Notes: generated by a model from the sequence alone, not told the origin. DNA of 64,000 nucleotides from Geobacter sp. (GCA_003574885.1 PJFC01000002.1:62001-126000), one strand, 5' to 3'; shown: positions 8,449 to 18,406, counted from the stretch's first letter. A program made the numbers and translations.

Positions 8449-10224
8449 ATGAGCCTTGTAGGAAATCTTGAAGATCTGGGTCTCGGAGAGATCCTCCAAA
8501 TTGTCAGCCTGAGTCGTAAATCAGGCATGCTCACCCTCCACAGCCGTGGTCGCGAGGGGAAGGTATTCTTTCGCAGCGGCCAGGTCATACGTGCCAGCTC
8601 CAGCGTCTTCCATCAGAACCTGGGGGAGGTGCTTGTTCAGAAGAGTGTCATTGATCTTCCGACCCTCAAGAAGTCCCTTTCTTTGCAGGAGACTGAGGGG
8701 TTCCGGGAGCGGCTCGGGACGATTCTTATCAAACATTTCAATGTTTCCGCCGACGACATCGAGCAGGTGGTGCGGGAGCAGATCGAAAAAGTTGTCTATT
8801 CCCTCTTTGCATGGGCAGAGGGGACCTTCGATTTCGAACTTCAGGATAACGTTGCACCTATCGATGATACCCACCTTGACCCGGTTCAGTTCATGCTGGA
8901 CCAGGGACTCAATCCCCAGTTCCTTGCCATGGAGGGAACCCGTATTATCGATGAGCGTCGCCACCGTGGTGAAGCCATCGATGAGATGCCGGACGGGTAT
9001 TTACCTCCTGTCGTGCCAGAAGAGAGCGAGGACCTTACCTTCGATCTCATTCAGCCGGTTACCGCGCCTCCTTCACTCGCGGTAGAAGAAGCTGCAGTAC
9101 TCCCTTCTGCCGTGCCTGCCGTCGAATCAATGCCGGAAATGGCCTTGGTGCCGGCAGCAACGGAGCCCTGTGCGGCGCGGCAGCTGGTGCTGGTGGATGA
9201 CGACACGACGACTCGCGAGGTCATGGCGTCGTCCCTCAAGGAGCAAGGTTACGAAGTTTTCGATTTCGAGGGGAGTGAGGATGCCCTGATCAGGATCGAC
9301 ACGCTCTACCGGGAGGGGGGGCGTCCCTCCATCATCATCGACCTGATCATGCCCCGTATGGATGGTTCGGGGGTCCTGGGTGGGCTTGAGCTTCTCGATA
9401 TCGTCCACGTCAATTTCCCCGATTTACCGGTGCTGCTAGTGTCTGACTACAACAACAGCGACGCGGAACGGAAAGTCCGGGAGATGGGGTGTGACTTTGT
9501 CATGAAACCCCGCAAGACCGAAGTTGCGGACCCGGAAACGCTGACGGTCTTTGAATTCCGTCTGTTGAGGGAACTCCGCCGGGTGGAGGCGGGAGAGGGA
9601 CCGGCGGAATGGAGTGACAAGGTTAATATCGCCGATGAACTCCGCCTCGAGATGGGGGAAGAACTGGGCCCGGGGCGCGAACAGCAGGTGGCGCAGAGTA
9701 CCGGCATCTCCCTCCTTCGGGGGATGCTCGAAGAGCTTAATAACCCTTCCCTTGGCGGGGGGATAATCCTGCTGGTGCTCCGCTTTGCGTCGGAGTTCAT
9801 GAACAGGGCGGTCATTTTCATCGTCAAGCAGAACGAAATTGCCGGCCTTGGCCAGTTCGGTATCCAGGACAGCGAGGGGCTTGCCGATTCCAGAGTGCGC
9901 AACATGCGTATCCCCCGTGACGAGGATTCGTTGTTCGCCAGGGTTATTCAATCCCAGCAGCCCCTCAAGGTGAAGCCGGATGAGGGGGGGTGGAACCACT
10001 ACCTCATAGAGCGTCTCGGCGGCGAATACCCCGCAGAGGTGTTCGTCGGCCCGATTGTCAGCGAAGGGAAGGTTGTTGCCATCCTGTACGGCGACAATCT
10101 GCCGGAGTACAGACCGGTGGGAGATACGGACTCCCTTGAGATATTCCTTTCCCAGGCGGGAATCGCCATGGAAAAGGCGCTCCTGCAGCGCCGGCTGCAA
10201 GATAAAAGTCCGGAGGGACTGTGA
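8449..10224 (+). CDS. PATAN (DUF4388)-receiver-GAF-like signalling protein
   Basis: First gene of the Che-type operon, 591 residues. Residues 1-130 look like a PATAN/DUF4388 domain (GNLEDLGLGEILQIVSLS, then SGMLTL and GKVFFRSGQVI). About 130-240 is a Pro/Glu-rich linker. About 244-365 is a response-regulator receiver domain with the acidic pocket VDDD, the phospho-acceptor Asp near 298 (IIIDLIMP) and the conserved Lys in VMKPRK. The C-terminal ~200 residues resemble a GAF-type sensory domain. No Shine-Dalgarno sequence is evident before the ATG. The last 4 nt overlap the next CheY gene. The role is likely to relay or sense within the pathway; no effector domain is seen. Confidence 0.8.
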   Translation: MSLVGNLEDLGLGEILQIVSLSRKSGMLTLHSRGREGKVFFRSGQVIRASSSVFHQNLGEVLVQKSVIDLPTLKKSLSLQETEGFRERLGTILIKHFNVSADDIEQVVREQIEKVVYSLFAWAEGTFDFELQDNVAPIDDTHLDPVQFMLDQGLNPQFLAMEGTRIIDERRHRGEAIDEMPDGYLPPVVPEESEDLTFDLIQPVTAPPSLAVEEAAVLPSAVPAVESMPEMALVPAATEPCAARQLVLVDDDTTTREVMASSLKEQGYEVFDFEGSEDALIRIDTLYREGGRPSIIIDLIMPRMDGSGVLGGLELLDIVHVNFPDLPVLLVSDYNNSDAERKVREMGCDFVMKPRKTEVADPETLTVFEFRLLRELRRVEAGEGPAEWSDKVNIADELRLEMGEELGPGREQQVAQSTGISLLRGMLEELNNPSLGGGIILLVLRFASEFMNRAVIFIVKQNEIAGLGQFGIQDSEGLADSRVRNMRIPRDEDSLFARVIQSQQPLKVKPDEGGWNHYLIERLGGEYPAEVFVGPIVSEGKVVAILYGDNLPEYRPVGDTDSLEIFLSQAGIAMEKALLQRRLQDKSPEGL

Positions 10225-10586
10225 AAAAGATACTCATAACCGAAGATTCCCCAACCATGCGCTCTCTTTTGGCCTCCACCATCGAGTCCGTTGACGACTA
10301 CGAGATAGTCGAAGCATCCAGCGGTTTCGAGGCGCTCCGCCTGCTCCCCCGGGAAAAGGTGGATCTGATCATCACCGACATCAATATGCCAGACATCAAT
10401 GGCCTCGAACTGATAAGCTATGTGCGGAACAACCCCAACTATCGCCATATACCCCTGTTCATTGTCTCGACGGAGAGCAGTGAGAAGGACCTGGAAAAGG
10501 GGCTGGCGCTTGGTGCCAATGAATACCTGGTGAAGCCTTTCGACCCGGACAGACTGTTGGAGCTGCTTCGCACCTATCTTGCCTGA
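10221..10586 (+). CDS. cheY: CheY-like single-domain response regulator (first)
   Basis: 121-residue stand-alone receiver domain. Acidic pocket E8-D9, phospho-acceptor D53 (ITDINMP), T84 and K105 (LVKPF) are all present, so it should be phosphorylatable. It starts with GTG overlapping the previous stop (GTGA). It is probably a phosphoryl acceptor of the CheA encoded 58 bp downstream. Confidence 0.92.
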   Translation: MKKILITEDSPTMRSLLASTIESVDDYEIVEASSGFEALRLLPREKVDLIITDINMPDINGLELISYVRNNPNYRHIPLFIVSTESSEKDLEKGLALGANEYLVKPFDPDRLLELLRTYLA

Positions 10587-10644
10587 AGACGGGTGAGCGC
10601 CCCGTAACGAAATAACCACGATCATTCACTCAACGAGAGCACAC

Positions 10645-12702
10645 ATGAGCGGAAATAACGACAATATGGGAAAGGCTGTAAAGGACTTTCTCGCCGAAGC
10701 GGAAGAGATTGTCGACCAGTTGAGCCTGGATCTGGTCGGCCTCAGCGATTGCGCCGACACGGGGGATTGCAATCCGGATCTCATTAATTCCATTTTCCGC
10801 GGCGCCCATTCCCTCAAGGGACTGGCCGGCATGTTCGGCTTCACCGAGATCGCGGATCTGGCCCATAACCTGGAGAATCTTCTCGACTCTCTGCGTCTCG
10901 GCAAGGCGGAGCTCAGTCAGACCACTGTCAGCGTGCTGTTCGATTCCATGGAACTGCTCGGCTCCATGGTACGTAATGCCGGGACCGGCGTCAGTGATAC
11001 CCAGGGGATAGAGCGGGCCGTTTCCCGGATCAACTCCTGTCTCAGTGCGCCCCCTAAGGCAGACACTGTTTCTCCCCTGGCACGCCTCGGGATTTCAGAC
11101 AGGATACTCGGTGCCCTGACGGAGTACGAGGAGCATCGCCTCCTGGAAAATGTCAAGAAGGGGCGTAACATCTACTCCATCCACGCCTCATTCAGTCTGA
11201 TGACGTTCGATCAGGACCTGGGGGAGCTGACCGATCTGCTCAAGCAGGGAGGCGAGGTGGTCAGTACCTTGCCGAGTGCAGGCGGCGGCTTGGACGCGGG
11301 CATTGATTTCGAAGTCCTTTTCGGCTCCGAACTTGAGACCGCCGCGGTCACACTTCTTGTGGACAAGGATAATGTTATTGTTACCTGTCTTGGCGGAGCC
11401 GGGGAGGTGGCGGCCGACTCGACAGTCCCTGCCGCCGTGGCCGATGGTGGGGAAACGGTATCCGCACCGGGGGGTGAGGCTACCCCGGGAGCTGATAACT
11501 CGGTGACCGCCAAAAGCTTCAGCCGTACGGTACGGGTGGATATCGGCAAACTGGACGAGTTGATGAACATCGTTGGCGAACTGGTCCTTTCCCAGTCGAG
11601 CATCAACGAGTTTGTCGACAACCTGCGTCGGGATGGTCACACTTCACTGGCTGCCGGGCTTAGCAAAACGGCGAAGGTGCTTGAGCGCAAGCTTACCGAG
11701 TTGCAGAAGGGGGTCATGGAAATACGGATGATCCCCATAGGCCAGCTCTTCGAGAAGATGTCCCGCATAGTCCGGAAAGTTTCCCGTGAGCAGGGGAAAA
11801 AGGTGGAGTTGAAAACGTTTGGCGCCGACACTGAGCTGGACAAGCTGATTGTCGAGGATATTTCCGACCCTATGATGCATATCATCCGCAATGCCATAGA
11901 TCATGGTATAGAACCCCCCGACGAGCGTATCAGTCTCGGCAAGGACGAAAAAGGGGTCATCCGGCTTTCCTCGTTCCAGAAGGGGAACCATGTGGTTGTC
12001 GAGGTTGAGGATGACGGTCGCGGCATCGATGTGGAGCGAGTGAAGAAGAAAGCCCAGGAGAAGGGGCTGATCGGACCGGCGGATGTGTTGTCCGACAGGG
12101 AGGCAATAGACCTCATTTTCCTGCCCGGCTTTTCCACAAGCGATACGGTGAGCGAGATTTCCGGCCGGGGTGTTGGTATGGATGTGGTGAAGAGCAACAT
12201 CGCCGCCGTTTCCGGCATGGTTGATGTGGAAAGCCGTTTGGGAAGCGGTAGTACGATGACCATTACCCTTCCCATAACCCTTGCAATCATCAAGGCGCTC
12301 ATTATCTCCTCAGCGGGTCGTACCTACGCCCTTCCCATAACGTCGGTACTGGAAACCATCATGGTTGAGAACAGGGACATCCTCACCGTGGAAAAGAAAG
12401 AGGTTATCCAGTTGCGTGAGATCACCCTGCCTCTCCTCAGGCTTGATCGGTTTTTCGAGACCACGGGGATGTCCGACATTCTGGAAGGTTTCTACGTTGT
12501 AGTGGTAGGTGTTGCGGAAAAACGACTCGGCATAGTAGTGGACGATCTTGTTGGTCAGCAGGACATTGTCATCAAATCCATGGGCGAAACCTTCAAGGGG
12601 TTCAAGGGGATTTCCGGTGCCGCCGACCTGGGGGACCAGCGTACCATTCTTGTGCTCGACGTTGGGGGGATCATCAACGAAGCCATGCGGGGGAATGCCT
12701 GA
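10645..12702 (+). CDS. cheA: Chemotaxis-type histidine kinase CheA
   Basis: 685-residue hybrid-free CheA. An N-terminal Hpt (P1) domain has the phosphorylated His at residue 55 (RGAHSLKGLAG). A poorly conserved P2-like region follows at about 130-280. The dimerisation domain starts near 292 (VRVDIGKLDELMNIVGEL), the ATPase domain carries the N box (HIIRNAIDHG, near 412), G1 (DDGRGID) and G2 (GRGVGMD), and a C-terminal CheW-like domain covers about 545-680. All catalytic motifs are intact. It is the kinase of the whole cluster and should feed the receiver proteins encoded around it. Confidence 0.95.
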   Translation: MSGNNDNMGKAVKDFLAEAEEIVDQLSLDLVGLSDCADTGDCNPDLINSIFRGAHSLKGLAGMFGFTEIADLAHNLENLLDSLRLGKAELSQTTVSVLFDSMELLGSMVRNAGTGVSDTQGIERAVSRINSCLSAPPKADTVSPLARLGISDRILGALTEYEEHRLLENVKKGRNIYSIHASFSLMTFDQDLGELTDLLKQGGEVVSTLPSAGGGLDAGIDFEVLFGSELETAAVTLLVDKDNVIVTCLGGAGEVAADSTVPAAVADGGETVSAPGGEATPGADNSVTAKSFSRTVRVDIGKLDELMNIVGELVLSQSSINEFVDNLRRDGHTSLAAGLSKTAKVLERKLTELQKGVMEIRMIPIGQLFEKMSRIVRKVSREQGKKVELKTFGADTELDKLIVEDISDPMMHIIRNAIDHGIEPPDERISLGKDEKGVIRLSSFQKGNHVVVEVEDDGRGIDVERVKKKAQEKGLIGPADVLSDREAIDLIFLPGFSTSDTVSEISGRGVGMDVVKSNIAAVSGMVDVESRLGSGSTMTITLPITLAIIKALIISSAGRTYALPITSVLETIMVENRDILTVEKKEVIQLREITLPLLRLDRFFETTGMSDILEGFYVVVVGVAEKRLGIVVDDLVGQQDIVIKSMGETFKGFKGISGAADLGDQRTILVLDVGGIINEAMRGNA

Positions 12703-12772
12703 CAGCGGGGACCAGGGACAGGGGATCAGACCGGCACCGGTCCGGCTGGTGTCATTCGGGAGAGACGGAGCG

Positions 12773-13573
12773 ATGTACAAGGACTATTACGGTTTCAGGG
12801 AGAAACCGTTCAGCAAGACTCCCGACCCCCGTTTCCTCTATCTGAGCAATGGCCATCGGGAAGCGCTGGCGCGCCTCCAGTACGTGCTTGAAGAACGGGA
12901 GATGGCCCTGTTGACCGGCGAGATAGGGTGCGGCAAGACAACCATTTCCCGTGCCCTCATGGATGAGATGGGGGAAGGATACCGGTTCTGCTTCGTGTTC
13001 AATCCGCGTCTGACCGCAATGGAACTGTTGCGTGTCATTGCCCGGGGACTGGGTGTCGAATTCCCGTCGAACGCAAAGGATGACCTCCTGGGGGAGATAA
13101 CCGGCGCGTTGTACCGTTTTCATACCCAAGGGTGCCTGCCGGTGATCGTTATCGACGAGGCACAGCTGATACCGGACCGGGAGATCTTTGATGAAATCAG
13201 GCTCCTGACCAATTTTCAGCTGGATGACCACAACCTCCTCAGTATTGTTTTGATGGGGCAGCCGGAACTGAGGAGAATACTAGGTGCGCCGGTGTATGAA
13301 CCTTTCCGGCAGAGGATAGCCATGAATTACCACCTGCGCCCCCTTGACCTTGAGGAAACCCTGGAATACCTGGATTTCCGGATCGAAGTGGCAGGTGGCA
13401 GCCCGGGCATCTTTACTCCTGACGCGGTCCAGAGAATTTTCGAACTGTCGGGCGGCGTCCCCCGACGCATCAATATTATTGCCACCAATGCCCTCCTGGA
13501 AGGGTTCGGACGGAACGCTGCGATGATCGACGGTTCCATTATCGAGGATATGACCGCTGAGCTGGTGATCTGA
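12773..13573 (+). CDS. ExeA/GspA-like AAA ATPase
   Basis: 266-residue AAA ATPase of the ExeA type. It begins with the family hallmark MYKDYYGFREKPFSKTPDP, then Walker A GEIGCGKTT (near residue 44), Walker B VIVIDEAQ, a sensor segment VLMGQPEL and the arginine-finger segment RQRI. Homologues act with type II secretion or type IV pili by remodelling peptidoglycan, but this one lacks the C-terminal peptidoglycan-binding domain, so it is only the ATPase part. The start is ATG at 12773; the longer open frame overlaps cheA. Placement between cheA and cheW links it to this signalling system. Confidence 0.85.
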   Translation: MYKDYYGFREKPFSKTPDPRFLYLSNGHREALARLQYVLEEREMALLTGEIGCGKTTISRALMDEMGEGYRFCFVFNPRLTAMELLRVIARGLGVEFPSNAKDDLLGEITGALYRFHTQGCLPVIVIDEAQLIPDREIFDEIRLLTNFQLDDHNLLSIVLMGQPELRRILGAPVYEPFRQRIAMNYHLRPLDLEETLEYLDFRIEVAGGSPGIFTPDAVQRIFELSGGVPRRINIIATNALLEGFGRNAAMIDGSIIEDMTAELVI

Positions 13574-13591
13574 CGTGGAACGGGGAAGAGC

Positions 13592-14356
13592 ATGAACCTT
13601 GCGGATATCAGGAAAAAAGCGCAGGAACAGGTAAAGGGGAGTTCTCCCGTTGAGCCCTCGCCGGCGGCTATTTTCCCCGAATCACAGCCTGAAACAGCGT
13701 CTGTTCCTGAGGAAGCAGAACGCATGGCCAGCCTGCCTGAAACGGAGACATTTCCGGAGCAGATCGAGGATCTTTTTGCCGGCGAGGAACCCTCCGTTCT
13801 TCCGGCACCTGCGGCTGAAAAGCTGTCACAGAACTTCGATCCGCTGACGCAACTGCTGGCGGGACGCGAAACTTCGGGATGCGACGAAGACTCTGATTTC
13901 ATGACCGCTGCTCACGTGGAGACGCGCGAGTTCCAGGAGTTTCTCTTTTTCCGGGTGGCTGGTGAGAGTTACGCCGTCAACATCCTGGAGATAAAGGAGA
14001 TCATCAAACCACGGGAAGTGACGGAAGTCCCGCGGGTCCCCGGCTTTGTCGCCGGTATACTCTCTCTTCGCGGTATCATTATCCCCGTGTATGACATGCG
14101 TCTGCGTCTCGGTTTTCCCTCACAGGAGCAGACAGTCAAGAGCCGTATCATCGTCGTGAAGCGGCAGGATGAATTCAGCGGCCTCATGGTAGATGAAGTG
14201 GTTCAGGTTGTCCGGATCGAGACCGGGAGCATCGAGCCCCCGCCTGCCGTTCTCGATGGCATTGACCGGGATTTTGTCACTGGTCTGGGGCGATTTGGGA
14301 GCCAGATGCTCATTCTTCTCAAGATGGAGAAGATCCTCGACATAGCGCTACGTTAA
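13592..14356 (+). CDS. cheW: CheW-like adaptor with long N-terminal extension
   Basis: 254 residues. The first ~105 are Pro/Glu/Ser-rich and look disordered; about 110-250 is a CheW domain (FLFFRVAGESYAVNILEIKE, GILSLRGIIIPVYDMR, GLMVDEVVQVV). CheW couples CheA to receptors. A second, compact CheW lies 1 kb downstream, so the pathway may form two kinds of array or use the extension to recruit another protein. Confidence 0.9.
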   Translation: MNLADIRKKAQEQVKGSSPVEPSPAAIFPESQPETASVPEEAERMASLPETETFPEQIEDLFAGEEPSVLPAPAAEKLSQNFDPLTQLLAGRETSGCDEDSDFMTAAHVETREFQEFLFFRVAGESYAVNILEIKEIIKPREVTEVPRVPGFVAGILSLRGIIIPVYDMRLRLGFPSQEQTVKSRIIVVKRQDEFSGLMVDEVVQVVRIETGSIEPPPAVLDGIDRDFVTGLGRFGSQMLILLKMEKILDIALR

Positions 14357-14378
14357 GCTGGTTACGAAAGGAGCCGTC

Positions 14379-14750
14379 ATGCATAAGAACAGGATACTGA
14401 TAGTTGAGGACGAGGAGAGCCTTCTGAAACTTGAGAGCATCCTTCTCTCCTCAAAAGGGTACAACGTGACGGGGGTCATGGACGGGAGATCCGCCCTGGA
14501 CGAAATCAGCGCGAATCCGCCGGATCTGGTGATTCTCGACATCATGCTTCCTGAACTGGACGGATTCGAAGTCTGTCGCCACATCAAGGAAAATCCGGCG
14601 ACGAAAAACATACCGGTGGTAATGCTGACCGCGAAGAAAAACAGTCAGGATTATGCCCGTGGCATGGAGATGGGGGCTGATGCCTACATGACCAAGCCGT
14701 TCAAGTCTGCAAAGGTAATCGAAACAATTGAGGGGCTCCTTAACAAATAG
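14379..14750 (+). CDS. CheY-like response regulator (second)
   Basis: 123-residue receiver domain with the acidic pair E10-D11, phospho-acceptor D54 (ILDIMLPELDG), a Thr in MLTAKK and Lys in MTKPF. It resembles PilG/DivK-type receivers more than flagellar CheY. GGAG lies 8 nt before the ATG. It has no output domain. Confidence 0.9.
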   Translation: MHKNRILIVEDEESLLKLESILLSSKGYNVTGVMDGRSALDEISANPPDLVILDIMLPELDGFEVCRHIKENPATKNIPVVMLTAKKNSQDYARGMEMGADAYMTKPFKSAKVIETIEGLLNK

Positions 14751-14839
14751 CTGTCAGTGTGCTGTGCTTCAGGTAGGCTGCCCCGTTACCGGTTGCACTT
14801 CCCTGCGCCCACCTGTGCTCTGCGAGGATGTACGTTGCC

Positions 14840-15319
14840 ATGAACAGTGATATTAACGAAATTCAGGTTGCCTGCTTCCGGCTCGGTGATGATATTTACG
14901 CAGCTGACATCATGCGTATCAAGGGGATCATCCGGCCGTTGAAGTTGACCACTCTTCCCAAGGCTCCGGTTTTTGTGGAAGGAGTGATCAATCTTCGCGG
15001 AGACGTCATACCGGTTGTCGATCTGCGGAGCAGGTTCGACTTCCCCCGACGCGCCAACGACCAGAGCACTCGTCTGCTTATTGTCAAGGTTGCCTGCCAG
15101 TTGATCGGCCTGGTGGTCGATGAGGTGACGGAGGTGATAACGGTGCCGGTCAAGGATATCAAGCCGGCACCCCAGTTAGCCGCAGGGATTGGCGCTGAGT
15201 ACCTGGTAGGGGTCTGCCTGGTGAAGGAAAGCATGGTTATGCTTCTCAACCTGGATCGCATCATCAGCGCGCGGGAGGCCGACGAACTCGGACTCCTGGA
15301 AATGGCAAAGAAAGGTTAG
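14840..15319 (+). CDS. cheW: CheW adaptor (compact)
   Basis: 159-residue CheW with the standard double five-stranded barrel motifs (ACFRLGDDIYAADIMRIKG, EGVINLRGDVIPVVDLR, GLVVDEVTEVI). ATG at 14840 is preferred over an ATG at 14828, because GAGGA at 14824-14828 directly abuts the earlier start. A 90-bp gap after the previous gene shows no clear signal. Confidence 0.92.
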   Translation: MNSDINEIQVACFRLGDDIYAADIMRIKGIIRPLKLTTLPKAPVFVEGVINLRGDVIPVVDLRSRFDFPRRANDQSTRLLIVKVACQLIGLVVDEVTEVITVPVKDIKPAPQLAAGIGAEYLVGVCLVKESMVMLLNLDRIISAREADELGLLEMAKKG

Positions 15320-15353
15320 TGAGAGTGGTGTCCGTGAAAGGAATGATATCCCT

Positions 15354-16391
15354 ATGCTGATAGTTTGTCCGAGCTGTAAAACGCGTTTCAGTCTTGACGA
15401 TGGGAAAGTGGGGGCGGAGGGGATCAAGCTCCGTTGCAGCAAGTGCCGGGCGATTTTTCGCGTGGTACGTAAAGCCGCTCCGCCTTTGGAACAGGCCCCT
15501 GGGCAGCAGCCTGCACTTTCCCAAGCAGCGCCCCAGGAAGCAAAAAAAACAGCCCCATCGGCAGCCTCCGCTCCAGCTCCCGCGCCTGCCAATGACAGAA
15601 TAAAGGTGGTGGTTGCCCACGAGAGCGCTTCTTTCTGTGCGGCGGTCCAACGTGTCCTCGCTCCGGAACCCTTCGACGTGTTTATCTATAATGACGGTCG
15701 TGAGACCCTGAACGCCATCGAACAGTTGCTCCCCTCGGTCGTTCTGCTCGATGTGGCCCTCCCCTCGATGTACGGGTTCGAGGTGTGTGACGCGGTCCGA
15801 AAGAACCCGGCTCTTGCAACCGTAAAAACAATTCTTATCGCCTCCATCTACGACAAGACACGGTACAAGCGCTCTCCCAAGTCCCTCTACGGCGCGGACG
15901 ACTACATAGAGAAGCATCACATCCCCGACTCACTGGCGGCCATGGTGTACCGGCTTGTAGCTGGGCAGAAGCCGGTGGAGGCACCGTCCGACCCTGCTGT
16001 TATGGCCGAAGAGGAGGGTCATGTCTCATCCGAAGAACTGTCCCGCCAGGAAGTTGCTGAACAGGAGGCCACCCGTCAGGAACTCAGGAAGAATGAGGAA
16101 CTGGAAACATCCGTCGCTGTAGCGCCAAGCACACCCGAACTTGCCGAGGCCCACGTGAAGGCGAAGCGCCTGGCACGCATCATCGTGTCGGATATCGTTC
16201 TTTACAACCAGCCGCTTGTAGAGGAAGGAGTCCGCAACCGCAACCTGTTCAGGCTCCTGGCCGATGATATTCGCGAAGGTTCGAACCTCTATGAGCTGCG
16301 TGTCCCGGCGGAGGTACGTGCCGGAACCAACTACCTGAAGGATGCTTTTGACGAACTCATTGCCAAGAAACAAGTGGAGCTGGGGCTGTAA
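15354..16391 (+). CDS. Zinc-ribbon plus degenerate receiver protein
   Basis: 345 residues. The N-terminus is an MJ0042-type zinc ribbon (CPSCKTRF ... CSKCRAIF). An Ala/Pro-rich linker is followed by a receiver-like domain at about 84-205, with the phospho-acceptor position filled (LLDVALP) but the usual acidic pair reduced to AHE, so phosphorylation is uncertain. The C-terminal ~90 residues are conserved-looking and helical but unassigned. Such proteins occur in Deltaproteobacterial Che and pilus clusters. It is followed by the HEAT-repeat gene with a 2-nt gap. Confidence 0.75.
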   Translation: MLIVCPSCKTRFSLDDGKVGAEGIKLRCSKCRAIFRVVRKAAPPLEQAPGQQPALSQAAPQEAKKTAPSAASAPAPAPANDRIKVVVAHESASFCAAVQRVLAPEPFDVFIYNDGRETLNAIEQLLPSVVLLDVALPSMYGFEVCDAVRKNPALATVKTILIASIYDKTRYKRSPKSLYGADDYIEKHHIPDSLAAMVYRLVAGQKPVEAPSDPAVMAEEEGHVSSEELSRQEVAEQEATRQELRKNEELETSVAVAPSTPELAEAHVKAKRLARIIVSDIVLYNQPLVEEGVRNRNLFRLLADDIREGSNLYELRVPAEVRAGTNYLKDAFDELIAKKQVELGL

Positions 16392-16393
16392 CC

Positions 16394-18406
16394 ATGGAGA
16401 CTGGCGCGACGAAAAACGATATTCTGGTCGAAATGCTCCGCTCATCTGATGAAGAGGTGAGGAGACAGTCGATCATCGGCTTGGCAGGTCGTCCTCTGGA
16501 GGAGATAAGGGAGGGGATTTTTCTGGCACTTGGCGATTCCAGCTGGAGGGTCCGCAAGGAGGCGGTGGATCTGCTTCTTGGTGCAACCCCCGACGACGGG
16601 GTGATGGAAGAGTTGGTTCTCATGCTCAGGTCACACGACAATGCCGGTCTGCGCAACTCTGCGGTGGAAACCCTGGAGCGGCTCGGGCTCCTTGCCGTCC
16701 CCTGCCTGTCACGCCATGTCAACGATGCCGATCATGACGTACGCAAATTCGTCATCGACATCCTGGGAAGCATCGGGGACCCTTCTCCCGTGCCTCTTCT
16801 CATCGACGCCCTCGACGACGGTGATCCCAACGTGAGTGCGGCTGCGGCAGAGAACCTGGGGAAAATAGGAGACCCGCTTGCTGTCTCCCCGCTGGTCCAG
16901 GCATTGGGGAAACGGGATACCTGGCTGAGCTACACCATACTCGAGGCGTTGGGTAAGATCGGCAGGCCTTTGCCCATGACGGTCATCTCTCCCCTGGTGG
17001 AGACCAACCTCCTGAAGAAGGCGGTCTTTGACTGTCTCGGTGCTGTCGGTGATGCGGAGGCGGCTCCCCTTCTTGTCGAAGGTCTGAAAGAAAGGGTCCG
17101 CAATGCCCGGGAAGCAGCTGCACTGGCGCTCTTCAAGGTAAGGGAGCGGCTGGATGACACTGCTCGACGGCAGATTGACGTCAGACTGAGGGAACTTGCA
17201 GGCTCTCCTTTTGTGGAGGGGCTGCTGGCATCCTTCGGAACGGCGGAGAGGTCACTCCGGGAAGCGCTCGTCGTGCTTTTCGGCCTTATCGGGGACGAAC
17301 GGGCAGTCGGCTCTCTTCTGGAGGGATGCAGCGACGACCGGCTTCGCCGGCAGTGCATCCAGGCTTTTTCGAACATGGGGGATGGGGGGACTGCCAGTCT
17401 TGTCCGGAAGTTCGCCCATGCCGGTGATGACGAGCGCTGTTCCATTGTCTATGTGTGTGGCGAGCTCCGTTTCAAGGGGTGCGCGGCGATTCTTGGTGAG
17501 GGGATGCGGGACGGGAACCCCATGCTGCGAAGGACTGCAGTTCTGGCGTGCGGCAAGACCGGGCTAACGGAACTTATCAGGGACGCAGCCGATCTTCTGG
17601 ACGACCAGGTACCGGAGGTCAGGGAAGCTGCTATTGAGGCTCTGGCCCGCCTTGCGGGGGATGATGAACCGTCGGTTCAGGCGATTGCCCGGAAGATGGC
17701 CGTTGACGACCTGTCTGAACGGCGTCGCAATGCGGTTGTTCTCTTTGCCGCTCTCCGTGAAGCCGACCGGCTTGCCCTCCTCATGAAGGACGAGGATCTG
17801 CTGGTCCGTCGGGATGCGGTCAGTGCTCTTGCCGGTTTGCGGCTGCCGGACACTGCCGGCCATTTTGTCAAGGCGCTCATGGATGAGGAACCGGACGTGC
17901 GGATCGCGGCTGCAGGCGCGTTGGGAGATCTGGGGAAGGACGAGCACTTGGAGTCCCTTCTCCTTGCTCTCCAGGATGAGGACCCCTGGGTGCAGTGCAC
18001 CGTTTTGAAAAGCCTGGGGAAAATCGGCGGCGAACGGGCATTGTCTGCCGTCGTTGGTTCCATGGAGGGGGCCGACGGCCTGGTGATGATCTCCGCCCTT
18101 GAGGCGCTGGCGTCCATCGGTGGTGACGGGGCATTGGAACATGTGCGCCGTACCCTGGAGAATCCCGACGAGGAAGTGGTCAAGGCAGCTATCGAAATAC
18201 TCGCCGATATCGACACCTCTTCCCTCCTGGCGTGCCGTGAGAAAATCCTGGCCCATCCCCACTGGGATGTGCGCAGTACCTTCATCAGAGCTCTTGCCGC
18301 GAGGCTTGGGGATCAGGCAGTGCCTTATTTGCAGAAGGCTCTGGAGACCGAGTCCGATGACCTTGTAAGAGGTCAGATACGTGAAGTCATGGGCAGGTTC
18401 GAATAA
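16394..18406 (+). CDS. HEAT-repeat protein
   Basis: 670 residues made almost wholly of HEAT/PBS-lyase-like repeats: recurring patterns such as VRKEAVDLLLGA, DALDDGDPNVSAAAAENLGKIGD and LGDLGKDEHLESLL, about 20 units. This gives a superhelical protein-binding scaffold. No catalytic motif and no signal peptide are seen. The stop shares one base with the cheR start (TAATG), so it is firmly part of the operon and probably scaffolds the signalling complex. Confidence 0.88.
   Translation: METGATKNDILVEMLRSSDEEVRRQSIIGLAGRPLEEIREGIFLALGDSSWRVRKEAVDLLLGATPDDGVMEELVLMLRSHDNAGLRNSAVETLERLGLLAVPCLSRHVNDADHDVRKFVIDILGSIGDPSPVPLLIDALDDGDPNVSAAAAENLGKIGDPLAVSPLVQALGKRDTWLSYTILEALGKIGRPLPMTVISPLVETNLLKKAVFDCLGAVGDAEAAPLLVEGLKERVRNAREAAALALFKVRERLDDTARRQIDVRLRELAGSPFVEGLLASFGTAERSLREALVVLFGLIGDERAVGSLLEGCSDDRLRRQCIQAFSNMGDGGTASLVRKFAHAGDDERCSIVYVCGELRFKGCAAILGEGMRDGNPMLRRTAVLACGKTGLTELIRDAADLLDDQVPEVREAAIEALARLAGDDEPSVQAIARKMAVDDLSERRRNAVVLFAALREADRLALLMKDEDLLVRRDAVSALAGLRLPDTAGHFVKALMDEEPDVRIAAAGALGDLGKDEHLESLLLALQDEDPWVQCTVLKSLGKIGGERALSAVVGSMEGADGLVMISALEALASIGGDGALEHVRRTLENPDEEVVKAAIEILADIDTSSLLACREKILAHPHWDVRSTFIRALAARLGDQAVPYLQKALETESDDLVRGQIREVMGRFE

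Noticed and set aside
12548-12772. Upstream extension of the ExeA-like ATPase
   Set aside because: It overlaps cheA in another frame; the family N-terminus MYKDYYGF begins at 12773.
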